Positions 15,783-24,782 of a stretch of DNA of 42,273 nucleotides are shown piece by piece. The DNA comes from Chlamydiota bacterium (GTDB lineage Bacteria; Chlamydiota; Chlamydiia; Chlamydiales; JACKPQ01). The translations under genes were made by a program, and so were the position numbers. The number at the start of each line of letters is the position of its first letter. Within the stretch, counting starts at the first letter, position 1. The notes under the pieces are model-generated. The model was not told the DNA's origin and made no database searches. It saw nothing but the letters and a program-made list of their open reading frames with translations. Location: NCBI GenBank assembly GCA_021772435.1, contig JAJFLZ010000009.1, positions 1-42,273 on the forward strand. Reading direction: 5' to 3'.

Positions 15783-15793
15783 GCCTTAACTTT

Positions 15794-16396
15794 TTAGCCA
15801 CCAATCTTTTGTAGGTGGGATTTGAGGATGCGTATGGTTTTGGTGTGTCCGTTTTTGATCTCCGTGTGGAGATGCTTGGCTATTTCGATGTCCTTTTCAG
15901 AAAAATAACTGTCGATATGCATGAGCTGGCAGACAGCATCAATCATGCCATGTGCTTCTGCAAGGTAGGCTGATGGGGGTTTGGGCATATGAAAAATCTC
16001 TTCAGCACTTTCTAAGGCCCCTAGAAAAACTCTGGCACAGTCGATTTTTGATACGGCAACGACGTTGTCACTCGCCATACCAAGCATTGTGCTGACCATG
16101 GCACAGATATCGGCATGCACTTGGTTGTGAGCTTTATCCGATGGATGCTTTTGCTCGGAATGCACGTCGGCAACGAGGTGATCAAATTCCACGTTGAGCA
16201 CTTTATCATCGCTTTCAAAAGCGCCATGTATACAACTCGCCAGCCCAGAAAGCACGCGGATCATTCCTCGCAGCTCAGATAGCTTTTTTTCACTGAGAGC
16301 CTCGTTGTCCAAATGCTTGGAAAGCTCCCATAGCCCCGGCTGAAGATTGATTTGCCGATGATTTGATATTCTTTTATCTTGCATAGATAAAGTCAT
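15794..16396 (-). CDS. Unknown alpha-helical protein
   Basis: I do not recognise this 200-residue protein. It is soluble-looking, predicted mainly helical, with several His and Cys residues (H-N-Q-V-H-A-D-I-C-A, C-Q-L-M-H-I-D-S-Y-F) but no known metal motif. The M-P-K-P-P-S-A-Y-L segment at about 138-146 is the only Pro-rich linker. It is divergent from glgA (52-bp gap) and convergent with the methyltransferase (11-bp gap). ATG 16384, four codons in, is an alternative start. Its position between core genes suggests a lineage-conserved chromosomal gene. Confidence 0.6.
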   Translation of the reverse strand: MTLSMQDKRISNHRQINLQPGLWELSKHLDNEALSEKKLSELRGMIRVLSGLASCIHGAFESDDKVLNVEFDHLVADVHSEQKHPSDKAHNQVHADICAMVSTMLGMASDNVVAVSKIDCARVFLGALESAEEIFHMPKPPSAYLAEAHGMIDAVCQLMHIDSYFSEKDIEIAKHLHTEIKNGHTKTIRILKSHLQKIGG

Positions 16397-16448
16397 ACAC
16401 GATTTTTAACCGTTTTGCAAGAATTCTTAAAATCCGTAGGATGCAGAT

Positions 16449-17786
16449 ATGAAGATTATTCACATTGCATCAGAAATGGCGCCAATCGCCAAGGTCGGGG
16501 GTCTGGGTGATGTTGTCTACGGCCTGGCGAAAGAGCAACGCGCACAGGGCGAAAAAGTACAAATCATTTTGCCCCACTATACCTCTATTGACCATACGCT
16601 TTTAGGCAAAGAAAAAGAGGTAGCGCCCGGCGTAGTTGAGGCGCAATATGAAAAGCTTCCATTATTACTACTTGGAAAATACGCGCAAATTTATGGCAAT
16701 GACCCTACATCTGAAATTAAGCGGTTTGCAAGTTTTTGCCATGAGGTCATGGCTTATTTAGAAAATGAATCGTTTGATATTATCCATTTACACGATTGGC
16801 CAGTCGGGCTCTTAGCCCCCATGCTAAAAGCAAAAAATCCCGATACGCGAATTGTTTTAAGCATTCATAATTTTTTCCACCAGGGACAATGTCCAAAAGA
16901 CCAGGTTGAAAATCTCCCGTTTGATGCGATCGGGGATCCTCATGACAAAAGCCAGATCAATATTTTGAAAGGTGCACTTTTGAATAGCGATGCAATCGTT
17001 GCTGTTTCTCCCAAATACGCTCAAGAGATTTTAACCGAGACAGGAGGCGCCGGCTTAGATCAAGTGCTCAAACAAAAGCAAAATATCCTCACGGGGATAT
17101 TAAACGGTATCGATACTGACTATTGGAATCCAGAAGACGATCCGTTTTTAGTTTACCATTACGGGATGGATGATATCGACACGGCGCAAGTTGGTAAAGA
17201 GAGCAACCGCGCTCATCTATTTCATGAACTCAATATGGATCGCATCAAATCCCCTCTGGTTTGTGCTATCACACGTTTGGTCCCTCAAAAAGGCTTAGAC
17301 AATATTGAAAAAGCCCTCATTTTCACACTTGAAAACGGCGGCAATTTTATGCTCTTAGGCTCGAGTCCCTGCCCAGATACCCAAGCCAGATTTAATGACC
17401 TAGCAGCTAAATATAAAGGGCCAAACTTGCACTGCCATTTTGTCTTCGATGAAAAGCTAGCTCACATGGTCTATGCATCTAGCGACATGATCATCATTCC
17501 ATCTGAGTTTGAGCCCTGCGGTCTCACCCAAATGATTGCAATGCGTTATGGCACAGTGCCTATTGTACGCTGCACCGGGGGTCTTGCCGACACTGTCCAA
17601 GATGGCAAAAATGGTTTTAGTTGCATAAACGCAGACGATTTTGACAAAACGCTATCCAAAGCGTTTGACACCTACCGCAACCATCCTCACATCTGGAAAG
17701 AACTTATACTCCAAGGCCAAGCGCGAGATTTTAGTTGGAGCGAATCTGCCAAAAAATACGCCGCAATCTACAAAACCTCCACATAA
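16449..17786 (+). CDS. glgA: Glycogen synthase (ADP-glucose, GT5)
   Basis: Transfers glucose from ADP-glucose to growing alpha-1,4-glucan. The N-terminal K-V-G-G-L-G-D motif (residues 15-21) is the ADP-glucose-binding K-x-G-G-L signature. The C-terminal Rossmann domain carries E-P-C-G-L-T-Q and R-x-T-G-G-L-A-D-T-V, which include the catalytic and phosphate-binding residues. The 445 residues are about 30 fewer than E. coli GlgA. AGGA lies about 9 nt before the ATG. Glycogen metabolism is retained across the Chlamydiae, and glgA lies near pgsA and glyQS as in Chlamydia. Confidence 0.96.
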   Translation: MKIIHIASEMAPIAKVGGLGDVVYGLAKEQRAQGEKVQIILPHYTSIDHTLLGKEKEVAPGVVEAQYEKLPLLLLGKYAQIYGNDPTSEIKRFASFCHEVMAYLENESFDIIHLHDWPVGLLAPMLKAKNPDTRIVLSIHNFFHQGQCPKDQVENLPFDAIGDPHDKSQINILKGALLNSDAIVAVSPKYAQEILTETGGAGLDQVLKQKQNILTGILNGIDTDYWNPEDDPFLVYHYGMDDIDTAQVGKESNRAHLFHELNMDRIKSPLVCAITRLVPQKGLDNIEKALIFTLENGGNFMLLGSSPCPDTQARFNDLAAKYKGPNLHCHFVFDEKLAHMVYASSDMIIIPSEFEPCGLTQMIAMRYGTVPIVRCTGGLADTVQDGKNGFSCINADDFDKTLSKAFDTYRNHPHIWKELILQGQARDFSWSESAKKYAAIYKTST

Positions 17787-17846
17787 TCTTACCAAGAAAT
17801 TCGGAAAGAAAAGCTTTTTCACCTAATCTAAGGATGACAGACGCTT

Positions 17847-17992
17847 GCGAGATCTAGATTTTCGATAGCAGTTTTGACCCGAGTACGTTAGTAACGAGGG
17901 CGCTGCGAAGACAGCGTTTGTAGCGAGGGTGGTCATGCCTTGGGGCAGACCCCCGAGCAAGAATCGAAACAGCACCAAAAGATAATCTCGCA
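17847..17992 (+). repeat. Intergenic hairpin repeat, copy 2
   Basis: Same core as the copy at 14631-14750 but in the opposite orientation, containing the GGGGCAGACCCC palindrome at about 17942-17953. This copy has additional sequence (ACGAGGGCGCTGCGAAGACAG) inserted next to the core. It fills the gap between the convergent glgA and pgsA ends, a site where a bidirectional terminator would be useful. Confidence 0.7.
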
Positions 17993-18004
17993 CCAAATAA
18001 CGAA

Positions 18005-18619
18005 TTATTTCTGTGGAACCTTCCAGGTCTTTTTGATGTCTGACCAGTGGACGAAGGTGTATTCGAGGCCTGAGATAACGGTGTAGACCGCTGCAAAGGA
18101 GACGATAAGTAGCGACCATTGCTGCAATGTTTGCAGATCGATTGCACCTAGGGCATACGGGATGATCAGACCGACAACAACAAAGGCTGCTAAGGCTTGA
18201 ACGATTGCTTTAACTTTACCGCTTTTTCTAGCAGCGAGTGCTCTGCCTTGGAGAGCGCAGACAGTGCGCAGGGTGCTGATCATCACCTCGCGGTAGAGAA
18301 AGACGAAAATAAGAAGCAGGGGCAGCTGGATGAGCCCTTCGGTAAAGGTGAAAAAGATCGCCATGCGCACAATGCTATCTGCCATGGGATCGAGAATTTT
18401 GCCAAGCTGAGTGACTTGATTCCATTTGCGCGCTAGCATGCCATCAAGCAGATCGGACAGCTCAGAGACAATCAGCAAACCGAGTAGAATGAATGGCATG
18501 GCAATTTGAGGAACCCCAAAGGCTGCATACCACATGTAGACAATGAGAAAGAGCGGGCCGACAGCTAATCTGCCAAGCGTCAATCCTAAAGCTAATCTCA
18601 TCGCACGTTTTGCATTCAT
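18005..18619 (-). CDS. pgsA: CDP-diacylglycerol-glycerol-3-phosphate 3-phosphatidyltransferase
   Basis: Inner-membrane enzyme that makes phosphatidylglycerol phosphate from CDP-diacylglycerol and glycerol 3-phosphate. The CDP-alcohol phosphotransferase signature D-x2-D-G-x2-A-R-x8-G-x3-D-x3-D is complete at residues about 58-84 (D-L-L-D-G-M-L-A-R ... G-K-I-L-D-P-M-A-D). Several TM segments surround it. At 204 residues the length is typical. Assignment to PgsA rather than another family member rests on the chlamydial gene order near glgA and glyQS. Confidence 0.92.
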   Translation of the reverse strand: MNAKRAMRLALGLTLGRLAVGPLFLIVYMWYAAFGVPQIAMPFILLGLLIVSELSDLLDGMLARKWNQVTQLGKILDPMADSIVRMAIFFTFTEGLIQLPLLLIFVFLYREVMISTLRTVCALQGRALAARKSGKVKAIVQALAAFVVVGLIIPYALGAIDLQTLQQWSLLIVSFAAVYTVISGLEYTFVHWSDIKKTWKVPQK

Positions 18620-18745
18620 ATAACTAATCTTCCGCCCTTATCTAAGCTCTTTTTTTTAGCATCTTGGCACTTTCGCTGGCGCATCTGGACCTACCTATTT
18701 TGCAGAATATTCAGTTTCTCAACATATACATGGGGCTATAATTGA

Positions 18746-19492
18746 TCAACCTTTTGCAAAAAATGCTTTGCGAAGAGTTTTGAAAACGTTTTTAAAAAAA
18801 TTAATTTGATTCTGCGTGCACCACCAACGAAGAGCCCTCAAAACACCATAGTGCGCAGAGAGAATTGCTAACATCTCTTTGCTTTCAATAACCGGATTGA
18901 ACGGCTCCTTGGAAAGACGGTGGCTGTCGGTCAGTACGCGTTTGAAGGGAATCCAAGCCAAGCCGTTTTTGTTTAGTCTGCAGAAAAAATCAAACTTTCC
19001 TTTGTATTCGTAATTAGAATCGAATTTTCCGGCTTTTTCAAAGATCGATTTTTTAAACCAGTAGTTTTGCAAAGTGATGGGATAAAAACCTTTGTTTAAA
19101 AGAGAGGGAATGCGCGTTTCAAAAAAAGCTTTACCATTTTCCATCCAGCCGCACGTGACAATATCGGGAGCATTGTTTTCTTCAATAAATTCACTTATTG
19201 TGTGTAGTGCGTAATGAGACAGGTAAAACTCCCCCGGCAAAAGAATATTGAGATACTCCCCTTTTGCCTCGTCTACACCTTGCTGAATAAGATTATCTAA
19301 AATTTTTTGATCTGACTCGACTATTTGCAGGTTTTCGTAGCGATTCATAAATTCTTGAGTTTCTATGCAGTGATGAGCTTCTATGATGATAACTTCAAAT
19401 TGAACATCTTTTTGACCAGCAATACTTTCTAACGTGGAGCCCAGCAAAGGCAAAGGACATTTTCGCAAGGGCACGATGATGGAAAAAAGCAT
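18746..19492 (-). CDS. Family 2-like glycosyltransferase
   Basis: A 248-residue cytosolic protein beginning F-S-I-I-V-P-L, the first strand of GT-A glycosyltransferases. V-I-I-I-E-A replaces the usual D-D-x-S. G-E-Y-L-N-I-L-L-P-G-E at about residues 78-88 stands where the D-x-D-containing strand is normally found, with P-G-E in place of a metal-binding D-x-D. A C-terminal W-F-K-K-S-I-F-E-K-A-G-K-F-D segment is typical of GT2 acceptor regions. The donor is unknown; LPS or another surface glycan is plausible. Lack of a clear D-x-D leaves activity uncertain. AGGAGA precedes the ATG. It is divergent from glyQS, 49 bp apart. The 126-bp gap to pgsA shows nothing definite. Confidence 0.75.
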   Translation of the reverse strand: MLFSIIVPLRKCPLPLLGSTLESIAGQKDVQFEVIIIEAHHCIETQEFMNRYENLQIVESDQKILDNLIQQGVDEAKGEYLNILLPGEFYLSHYALHTISEFIEENNAPDIVTCGWMENGKAFFETRIPSLLNKGFYPITLQNYWFKKSIFEKAGKFDSNYEYKGKFDFFCRLNKNGLAWIPFKRVLTDSHRLSKEPFNPVIESKEMLAILSAHYGVLRALRWWCTQNQINFFKNVFKTLRKAFFAKG

Positions 19493-19541
19493 TTTTCGTC
19501 TCCTTGAACTTAAACGTCACTTCAGTTTTAATAGGTTAATT

Positions 19542-22500
19542 ATGATTTGTTTTCAAGAAATGGTTGCTCGCTTGAGCCAGTTTTGGGCAGACCAAAATTG
19601 TGTTGTTTGTCAAGGTCACGACGTTGAAACGGGCGCTGGCACGTTTAATCCCGCGACTTTTTTGCGCTCGCTTGGTCCTGAGCCATTTAATGCAGTCTAT
19701 GTTGAGCCCACACGCAGGCCTCAAGATGGTAGGTACGGACAAAACCCTAATCGGATCTTTCTTTTTCACCAGCTTCAAGTGATCATGAAGCCCTCTCCTC
19801 CTAATATTCAAGAACTTTATTTAAAGTCTTTGGAGAGTCTGGGATTTAATCTCAAAGAGCACGACATCCGTTTTGTCCACGACGACTGGGAAGCACCGAC
19901 GCAAGGAGCCTGGGGCTTGGGGTGGGAAGTGTGGATCGATGGCATGGAAGCTACACAATTCACCTATTTTCAAGCCGTAGGCAGCCTCAGCCTGCGCCCC
20001 ATTACCGTGGAGCTAGCTTACGGCCTAGAGCGCTTGGCTATGTACATTCAAAATGTGGACAATATTTTTGATATCAAATGGAGTGAAGACTTAACTCTTG
20101 GAGATCTGTCACTGCAGAATGAAAAGCAATGGAGCGCCTACAATTTTGAACACGCCAATACCAGCATGTGGAAAAAGCATTTTGAGGATTTTGAAAAAGA
20201 ATCTGAAATTTTAATCACTGAAAAACTTCCGATCCCAGCTTACGATTTTGCAATTAAAGCATCTCACGCCTTTAACATGTTAGATGCAAGAGGTGTTATC
20301 TCACCCACTGAGCGCACAGGCTATATTGCAAGAGTTCGCGATTTATCTTCTCAGATAGCTGACAGCTACTTAGAGACGCGTCAAAAACTTGGATTCCCTC
20401 TTCAAAAAGAAAAACTTGTCCCTGTGATTCCTGAACTTGCAAAAGATGAAAAAGCTGAAAAAAACCTCGATAAAAAAGTGGATTTTTTGCTTGAAATTGG
20501 ATCAGAAGAACTGCCGCCTCATTATGTTCTATCCGGTTGCAGAAGCTTGCAAACAGCTATCGAAAACCTCCTTGGCGAACATGAACTTGAGCATGGCAAT
20601 ATTTATGTCACTGGATCGCCCAGACGCTTGACTGTCTACGTAAAAGAGCTAGCTTGCGCAACTCTGGAAAAAGAAGTTGAAAAGCGGGGCCCAGCGTTAA
20701 GTAGCGCCTTTGGCAGTGATGGAGAATTGACTCTACAAGGACGTGGGTTTTTAAAATCGATTGATCTTGAATCTGTGACAGCAAGCGATGTTAAAGGCGG
20801 CAAAATTCCGCAGCTTGAAATTCGCCATATCAAAGGACATGACTATCTCTTTGCGCACGTGACTGTAAAAGGTCTTTCTGCAAGCGAAATTTTAGCACAT
20901 CACCTGCCAAAATTGATTGCCAAACTCCATTTTCCCAAAAAGATGCGCTGGGGAGTCAATGACGTCGAATACCCAAGACCTATTCACTGGATACTTTGCC
21001 TTCTTGGAAAAAAAATTGTGCCTTTCGCATTTGGCCCCATAGCTTCTGGGAAAGAGAGCCGCGGCCACTCCCAACTGGACCCCGCAACTTTTGCGATCAA
21101 AGATGCTGGAGACTATTTCGATCTACTCAAAAAGCACTATGTCATTGTTGATCAAGATGAGCGAAAAAAAATAATTGCCGATCAGCTGTCAGAAATAGAA
21201 AAAGAGCTTGGAGGTACAGCCCTTCGAAAAGAGCGGCTCATTGCAGAGGTTAGTCAATTGTCCGAATGGCCACAACTTGCCCATGCGAGTTTTGACGAAA
21301 AATTTTTGAGAGCGCCGCAAGATGTCCTGATTTCAGAGATGGCGCAACACCAACGTTACTTCCCCCTTATCGATGCAAGTGGCAAGCTAGTGAACCATTT
21401 TGTCATCACAGCAGATAATAATCCCTCTGAAATGATTATCAAAGGGAATCAAAAAGTTCTATCAGCAAGACTATCTGATGGACTTTTCCTCTACGACCAA
21501 GACCAGAAAAGCTCTCTTGAAGCGATGAATGAAAAGCTCAAATCGATCGTTTTTCAAAAAGATTTAGGAACCATGCATGACAAACTTCTTCGATTAGAGC
21601 GGCATGCAGCATTAATAGCTAACACCTTTCAAACAGTAGAACCCGAAAAAGCCAAACGAGCAGCTCACCTCTGTAAAGCAGATTTAGCCTCTATGCTTGT
21701 CGATGAATTTCCTGATTTGCAAGGAACAATTGGTAAAGAATACGCCCTCAGACAAAAAGAAGATCCAGAGATCGCCAGCGCCATTGAAGAGCATTGGATG
21801 CCAAGACATGAAGGCGCCGCCATGCCAAACTCTGCACTTGGACGAATCTTGTCAATCGCTGACAAAATCGATAATTTGCTCGGTTATTTTAGCGTCGGCC
21901 TAAAACCAACTTCATCTTCTGACCCTTACGCTTGCAGACGCGCAGCTATCAGTGTGATTAAGATCCTTATCGAGAGTCAAGTCTCTGTCAATCTCGAATC
22001 CCTCCTAAAAGAAGCCTCGCATCATTTTGAAAAAATCTCACCTGAGACAGCAAAAGAAGTCCTCGATTATATCACTATGCGTGCCAAAGGCGTATTTGAA
22101 GAGCGCGGTTTCAAAAAAGATGAAATCGAAGCCTCATTGAAAGGCTCATGTATCGATCCATTTGACCAATACAATCGCACGCAGGCGCTACATACTTTCC
22201 GAGCATCGGAACACTTTGGACACCTTTTCGAAGTCTTCAAGCGCGCCAAAGGGCAGCTTGAAAACCACGTCAGCAATGCAGTCAATGACGAGCTATTAAA
22301 TGAGCCAGCTGAAAAAGCTCTACACTCACATATGCAAACCATCCAAGATGACTATCGAGCAGCACTTGATGCTAAAAATTATACAGCTGTGTTTGATCTG
22401 CTAGTTAGCCTACGCCCACTTCTTTCTGAACTATTTAATAGTGTAAAAATTCTCGATGACGATGCTGCCATTCAAAAAAACCGTTTAAATCTACTTGGAG

Positions 22501-22559
22501 AGGTCTTCTCTCTTTTTGACCCACTCATCGATTTTTCTAAAATTCAAATCGAAGCGTAA
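19542..22559 (+). CDS. glyQS: Glycyl-tRNA synthetase, fused alpha and beta subunits
   Basis: Charges tRNA-Gly. Residues 1 to about 300 are the alpha (catalytic class II) subunit, with G-A-G-T-F-N-P-A-T-F, R-P-Q-D-G-R-Y-G and D-D-W-E-x-P-T-x-G-A-W-G. After a Lys-rich linker (about 300-315) the beta subunit follows from L-L-E-I-G-S-E-E-L-P-P to the end, including the H-D and anticodon-binding parts. Most bacteria encode the two as separate genes; a single fused chain of about 1,000 residues is characteristic of chlamydiae. ATG 19542 (1,005 residues) is chosen because homology starts there and upstream in-frame ATGs would overlap the divergent gene. Confidence 0.96.
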   Translation: MICFQEMVARLSQFWADQNCVVCQGHDVETGAGTFNPATFLRSLGPEPFNAVYVEPTRRPQDGRYGQNPNRIFLFHQLQVIMKPSPPNIQELYLKSLESLGFNLKEHDIRFVHDDWEAPTQGAWGLGWEVWIDGMEATQFTYFQAVGSLSLRPITVELAYGLERLAMYIQNVDNIFDIKWSEDLTLGDLSLQNEKQWSAYNFEHANTSMWKKHFEDFEKESEILITEKLPIPAYDFAIKASHAFNMLDARGVISPTERTGYIARVRDLSSQIADSYLETRQKLGFPLQKEKLVPVIPELAKDEKAEKNLDKKVDFLLEIGSEELPPHYVLSGCRSLQTAIENLLGEHELEHGNIYVTGSPRRLTVYVKELACATLEKEVEKRGPALSSAFGSDGELTLQGRGFLKSIDLESVTASDVKGGKIPQLEIRHIKGHDYLFAHVTVKGLSASEILAHHLPKLIAKLHFPKKMRWGVNDVEYPRPIHWILCLLGKKIVPFAFGPIASGKESRGHSQLDPATFAIKDAGDYFDLLKKHYVIVDQDERKKIIADQLSEIEKELGGTALRKERLIAEVSQLSEWPQLAHASFDEKFLRAPQDVLISEMAQHQRYFPLIDASGKLVNHFVITADNNPSEMIIKGNQKVLSARLSDGLFLYDQDQKSSLEAMNEKLKSIVFQKDLGTMHDKLLRLERHAALIANTFQTVEPEKAKRAAHLCKADLASMLVDEFPDLQGTIGKEYALRQKEDPEIASAIEEHWMPRHEGAAMPNSALGRILSIADKIDNLLGYFSVGLKPTSSSDPYACRRAAISVIKILIESQVSVNLESLLKEASHHFEKISPETAKEVLDYITMRAKGVFEERGFKKDEIEASLKGSCIDPFDQYNRTQALHTFRASEHFGHLFEVFKRAKGQLENHVSNAVNDELLNEPAEKALHSHMQTIQDDYRAALDAKNYTAVFDLLVSLRPLLSELFNSVKILDDDAAIQKNRLNLLGEVFSLFDPLIDFSKIQIEA

Positions 22560-22593
22560 GTTTCATTGCTCTTTACCTAACGTTTTCTTACTA

Positions 22594-22756
22594 ACCTGAA
22601 TTCCGAGTTTTGATTGTTTAGATTCAGAGCAGATTAGGTGACAGATTGTGCCATTTTTTGCGATTCTATAGCCAAAAGCTATAGATGAGCACAAAAAGGG
22701 TGCAAGATGGCGGCTAAGATGCCTGAAGATGAATGATATAAACCCAGAGTCCAGGT
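22594..22756 (+). mobile_element. MITE, copy 1
   Basis: Nearly the same sequence as 23996-24162 in the same orientation. The ends (ACCTGAA... and ...TCCAGGT) are degenerate relative to the 18-bp inverted repeats of the second copy. A central hairpin is conserved (CTATAGC/GCTATAG) though its loop differs. Flanks TACTA and TATTA could be a decayed 5-bp target duplication. It has no coding capacity. The rest of the 352-bp gap (22757-22911) is AT-rich, with two GGACAT motifs (near 22786 and 22811) and nothing else I can name. Confidence 0.8.
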
Positions 22757-22911
22757 TATTAAACCGGGAAGTAGCGTAAAAAACCGGACATCTCTAAACA
22801 GCTTAAACTAGGACATTTTTATTTAGCTCTAACACTTCGAATTTAAGCGTTGAGATTAAACCTTATTTGATCTAGAATATTGTAAATTAAACTTAAAAAA
22901 ACGCAAATTTT

Positions 22912-23652
22912 ATGTATTTAATACCTATATTAAATAAAATTATTGATTCAAATAAATACTTTAGTTACTTCCGTAATGAAAAAGCAAGTGGATATACCCT
23001 ACTCCATACTCCTGAATATCTGCAAAGAGCGCAGTTGCTCGACTCTAATCTATTTTCCAAGTGGCCACACGTACTTACTACTTTTCATCAGACTTATCAT
23101 TTCGATATAAAAAAAGACTTTCCAGTAGCAAGAAGACATTTCTATATATTAGCAGCTAAGTGCTTAGCAGATGAAGCTGCCAAAGAACGTGGCATTCAAA
23201 CTAGTCATGTAGATTTTGATCCAAATCAAATTACGCTTGATACATCAAAAATAAAAATTGAAGAATTAGCTGTCCATATTTTTACATCGCTTTATGAGCA
23301 TTCGGCTTCTACAACTCAACTATCTACGAAAGGTTTTGAAGGTTATGAGACAGATTGTGAAAAGGGGCCCCTAAGACGCACGATTAAAAAAATTACTGCG
23401 TGTAATGATCTGCCGCCTGCAATCCCAGATCGGGAAGATTCTCCAAGGGAGGTAACCATAGACTTGGGCTATGAAGCCGACGATGAAAATGGCATCTCTT
23501 CAGGAGATGACAGCATACCAGATCTACCTGCCTGTCAATTAATGACCAAAGCATTAAGACCAACACCCTTTATTGTCCTTGATACGAGAGCTCAAAAAAC
23601 TACAAGAAGTAAAGACGCAGTCTTAAATGAATTAAAATCTCGGTTTAAATAA
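22912..23652 (+). CDS. Unknown protein, first gene of a two-gene cassette
   Basis: I do not recognise this 246-residue protein. Residues 1-135 look like a compact helical domain (H-F-Y-I-L-A-A-K-C-L-A-D-E-A-A-K at about 76-91). Residues about 150-230 are acidic, Asp/Glu/Pro-rich and probably disordered, with a basic C-terminus. There is no signal peptide or TM segment. No Shine-Dalgarno precedes the ATG and the upstream region is AT-rich. The next gene starts 12 nt after the stop, so the two form an operon. The pair sits between two MITE copies, which suggests accessory DNA. A secreted effector is possible but unsupported by any motif. Confidence 0.6.
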   Translation: MYLIPILNKIIDSNKYFSYFRNEKASGYTLLHTPEYLQRAQLLDSNLFSKWPHVLTTFHQTYHFDIKKDFPVARRHFYILAAKCLADEAAKERGIQTSHVDFDPNQITLDTSKIKIEELAVHIFTSLYEHSASTTQLSTKGFEGYETDCEKGPLRRTIKKITACNDLPPAIPDREDSPREVTIDLGYEADDENGISSGDDSIPDLPACQLMTKALRPTPFIVLDTRAQKTTRSKDAVLNELKSRFK

Positions 23653-23663
23653 GGGAATTTTTT

Positions 23664-23996
23664 ATGAGCACCTTAACCCCCATACTTTTAGAAGAGTACC
23701 AAGCTGGGCATTACGATCGATTTCAGACGCCAATGTACTGCATCTTTGCCATAGCTCAAAATTCCAGAGCTTTTGAAGAAAACTATCCAAAATGCCGTCC
23801 TGAAATTCGCCAAATCCACCTAAAGCATTACAGTAATGGAGAAGTCACACTTGAAGCGTCCCAAGCTTTTTTTGAGGATGTCGCAACATACTTAGCTCAA
23901 ACAATTGCAGACAAATTCGAGCTGTCTCTACGCACCATCGATGAGCAAGCTCCCAGCAGTAGTAATCTTTTAGAGCTAGTTGAAAGACTCTTATAA
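23664..23996 (+). CDS. Unknown 110-residue protein, second gene of the cassette
   Basis: A small acidic, soluble protein with a mixed alpha/beta look (C-I-F-A-I-A-Q-N, Q-I-H-L-K-H-Y, G-E-V-T-L-E) and a Leu-rich C-terminal helix (N-L-L-E-L-V-E-R-L-L). I recognise no family. GGGA lies 7-8 nt before the ATG. The small acidic partner directly after a larger gene resembles secretion-chaperone or antitoxin arrangements, but this is only a positional analogy. The final A of its TAA stop is the first base of the MITE; the target-duplication sequence supplies the preceding TA. Confidence 0.6.
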   Translation: MSTLTPILLEEYQAGHYDRFQTPMYCIFAIAQNSRAFEENYPKCRPEIRQIHLKHYSNGEVTLEASQAFFEDVATYLAQTIADKFELSLRTIDEQAPSSSNLLELVERLL

Positions 23997-24162
23997 CCTG
24001 AACTCTTTCGTTTTGATTGTTTAGATTCAGAGCAGATTAGGTGACAGATTGTGCCATTTTTTGCGATTCTATAGCCAAGGCGCTATAGACGAGCACAAAA
24101 AGGGTGCAAGATGGCGGCTAAGATGCGCGAAAGATGAATGATATAAACGAAAGAGTTCAGGT
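23996..24162 (+). mobile_element. MITE, copy 2 (intact, with target-site duplication)
   Basis: A 167-bp element with perfect 18-bp terminal inverted repeats (ACCTGAACTCTTTCGTTT and its complement), flanked by identical 5-bp repeats TTATA (23991-23995, 24163-24167). A central 7-bp hairpin CTATAGC/GCTATAG lies at 24069-24088. It has no ORF, so mobility would need a transposase supplied in trans. It lies exactly between two convergent stop codons, both of which use duplicated target bases. Its symmetry could let it act as a bidirectional terminator. Confidence 0.88.
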
Positions 24163-24447
24163 TTATAGCTTATGGCGATGCCGCGCTATCAGGCGGTAGA
24201 TGGGATCTATGAGCCAGCTGGGCAAAATATAGAAACAGCCAGGCACATAAAGACCTAGTAGCCAAAAGGTTCGTAAGACCGCCTTTGCTCTTTTCCATTC
24301 TTTGCCATTATGCTCAACGAGCACCATGCTCTCGGCTGAAGAATCTTGAGGGGTAAATTTGAAAATATGTTTTGTATCCCATCTAACAATACGTCCCTTC
24401 CACCGTTGGCAAAAGGGACAATTTGCATCATAATAGATGGTATGCAC
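24163..24447 (-). CDS. DCC-family (DUF393) thiol-disulfide oxidoreductase-like protein
   Basis: A 94-residue protein whose N-terminus I-Y-Y-D-A-N-C-P-F-C-Q-R carries the D-x-x-C-x-x-C motif naming the DCC family, a thioredoxin-like group of uncertain substrate. R-T-F-W-L-L-G-L-Y-x-P later in the chain is also family-like. It is shorter than the usual 110-130 residues. It follows the RRM gene with a 2-nt gap, so the two are co-transcribed. The stop codon is formed by the target duplication of the adjacent MITE, so the insertion may have trimmed or altered the last residues. Confidence 0.8.
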   Translation of the reverse strand: MHTIYYDANCPFCQRWKGRIVRWDTKHIFKFTPQDSSAESMVLVEHNGKEWKRAKAVLRTFWLLGLYVPGCFYILPSWLIDPIYRLIARHRHKL

Positions 24448-24449
24448 GC

Positions 24450-24722
24450 TTAGCGTCTTGGAGAACTACTTTTCTCTCTAGCTTCGCTAACGAAAATTTT
24501 GCGGCCAGAAAGCTCAGAGTTATCGAATTGCTCGATAGCAGCTGCAGCACCTTCTGGTGTATCCATTTCTACAAAGCCGAATCCTCTTGATCTTCCAGAT
24601 GCTGAATCTTGAGGTATTTTAACGCTCGTAACTTCGCCAGCACCAGAGAAATGCTCGCGCAAATCGTCTTCTGTTGTGCCGTAATTTAAGTTTCCAACGT
24701 ATAATTTTTTCTTTTGTGTCAT
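24450..24722 (-). CDS. RRM-domain RNA-binding protein
   Basis: A 90-residue single RNA-recognition-motif protein. RNP2 is K-L-Y-V-G-N-L (residues 6-12) and RNP1 is R-G-F-G-F-V-E-M (about 45-52), with the aromatic residues that stack on RNA. A short Ser/Arg-rich tail follows. Bacterial single-RRM proteins of this type occur in cyanobacteria and other groups, often cold- or stress-linked, and chlamydia-like genomes also carry them; target RNAs are unknown. AGGAAAAGAA precedes the ATG. It is first in a two-gene unit with the DCC protein. Confidence 0.92.
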   Translation of the reverse strand: MTQKKKLYVGNLNYGTTEDDLREHFSGAGEVTSVKIPQDSASGRSRGFGFVEMDTPEGAAAAIEQFDNSELSGRKIFVSEAREKSSSPRR

Positions 24723-24782
24723 TTCTTTTCCTATGGTTCAAGAGGACTATCATTCAAGCTTATAGCATATGCTAGATTAATT

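Noticed and set aside
17823-18147. Frames reading through the intergenic hairpin repeat, with peptides resembling those from 14588-14790
   Set aside because: The peptide similarity simply reflects the shared DNA repeat; frames run into pgsA or the tRNA and have no ribosome sites.
18660-18745. Short plus-strand frame in the pgsA-GT gap, possible gene remnant
   Set aside because: Only about 27 codons between stops with no match I can defend.
22784-22820. Two GGACAT motifs resembling insertion-sequence ends
   Set aside because: Too short and unaccompanied by inverted repeats or transposase sequence.
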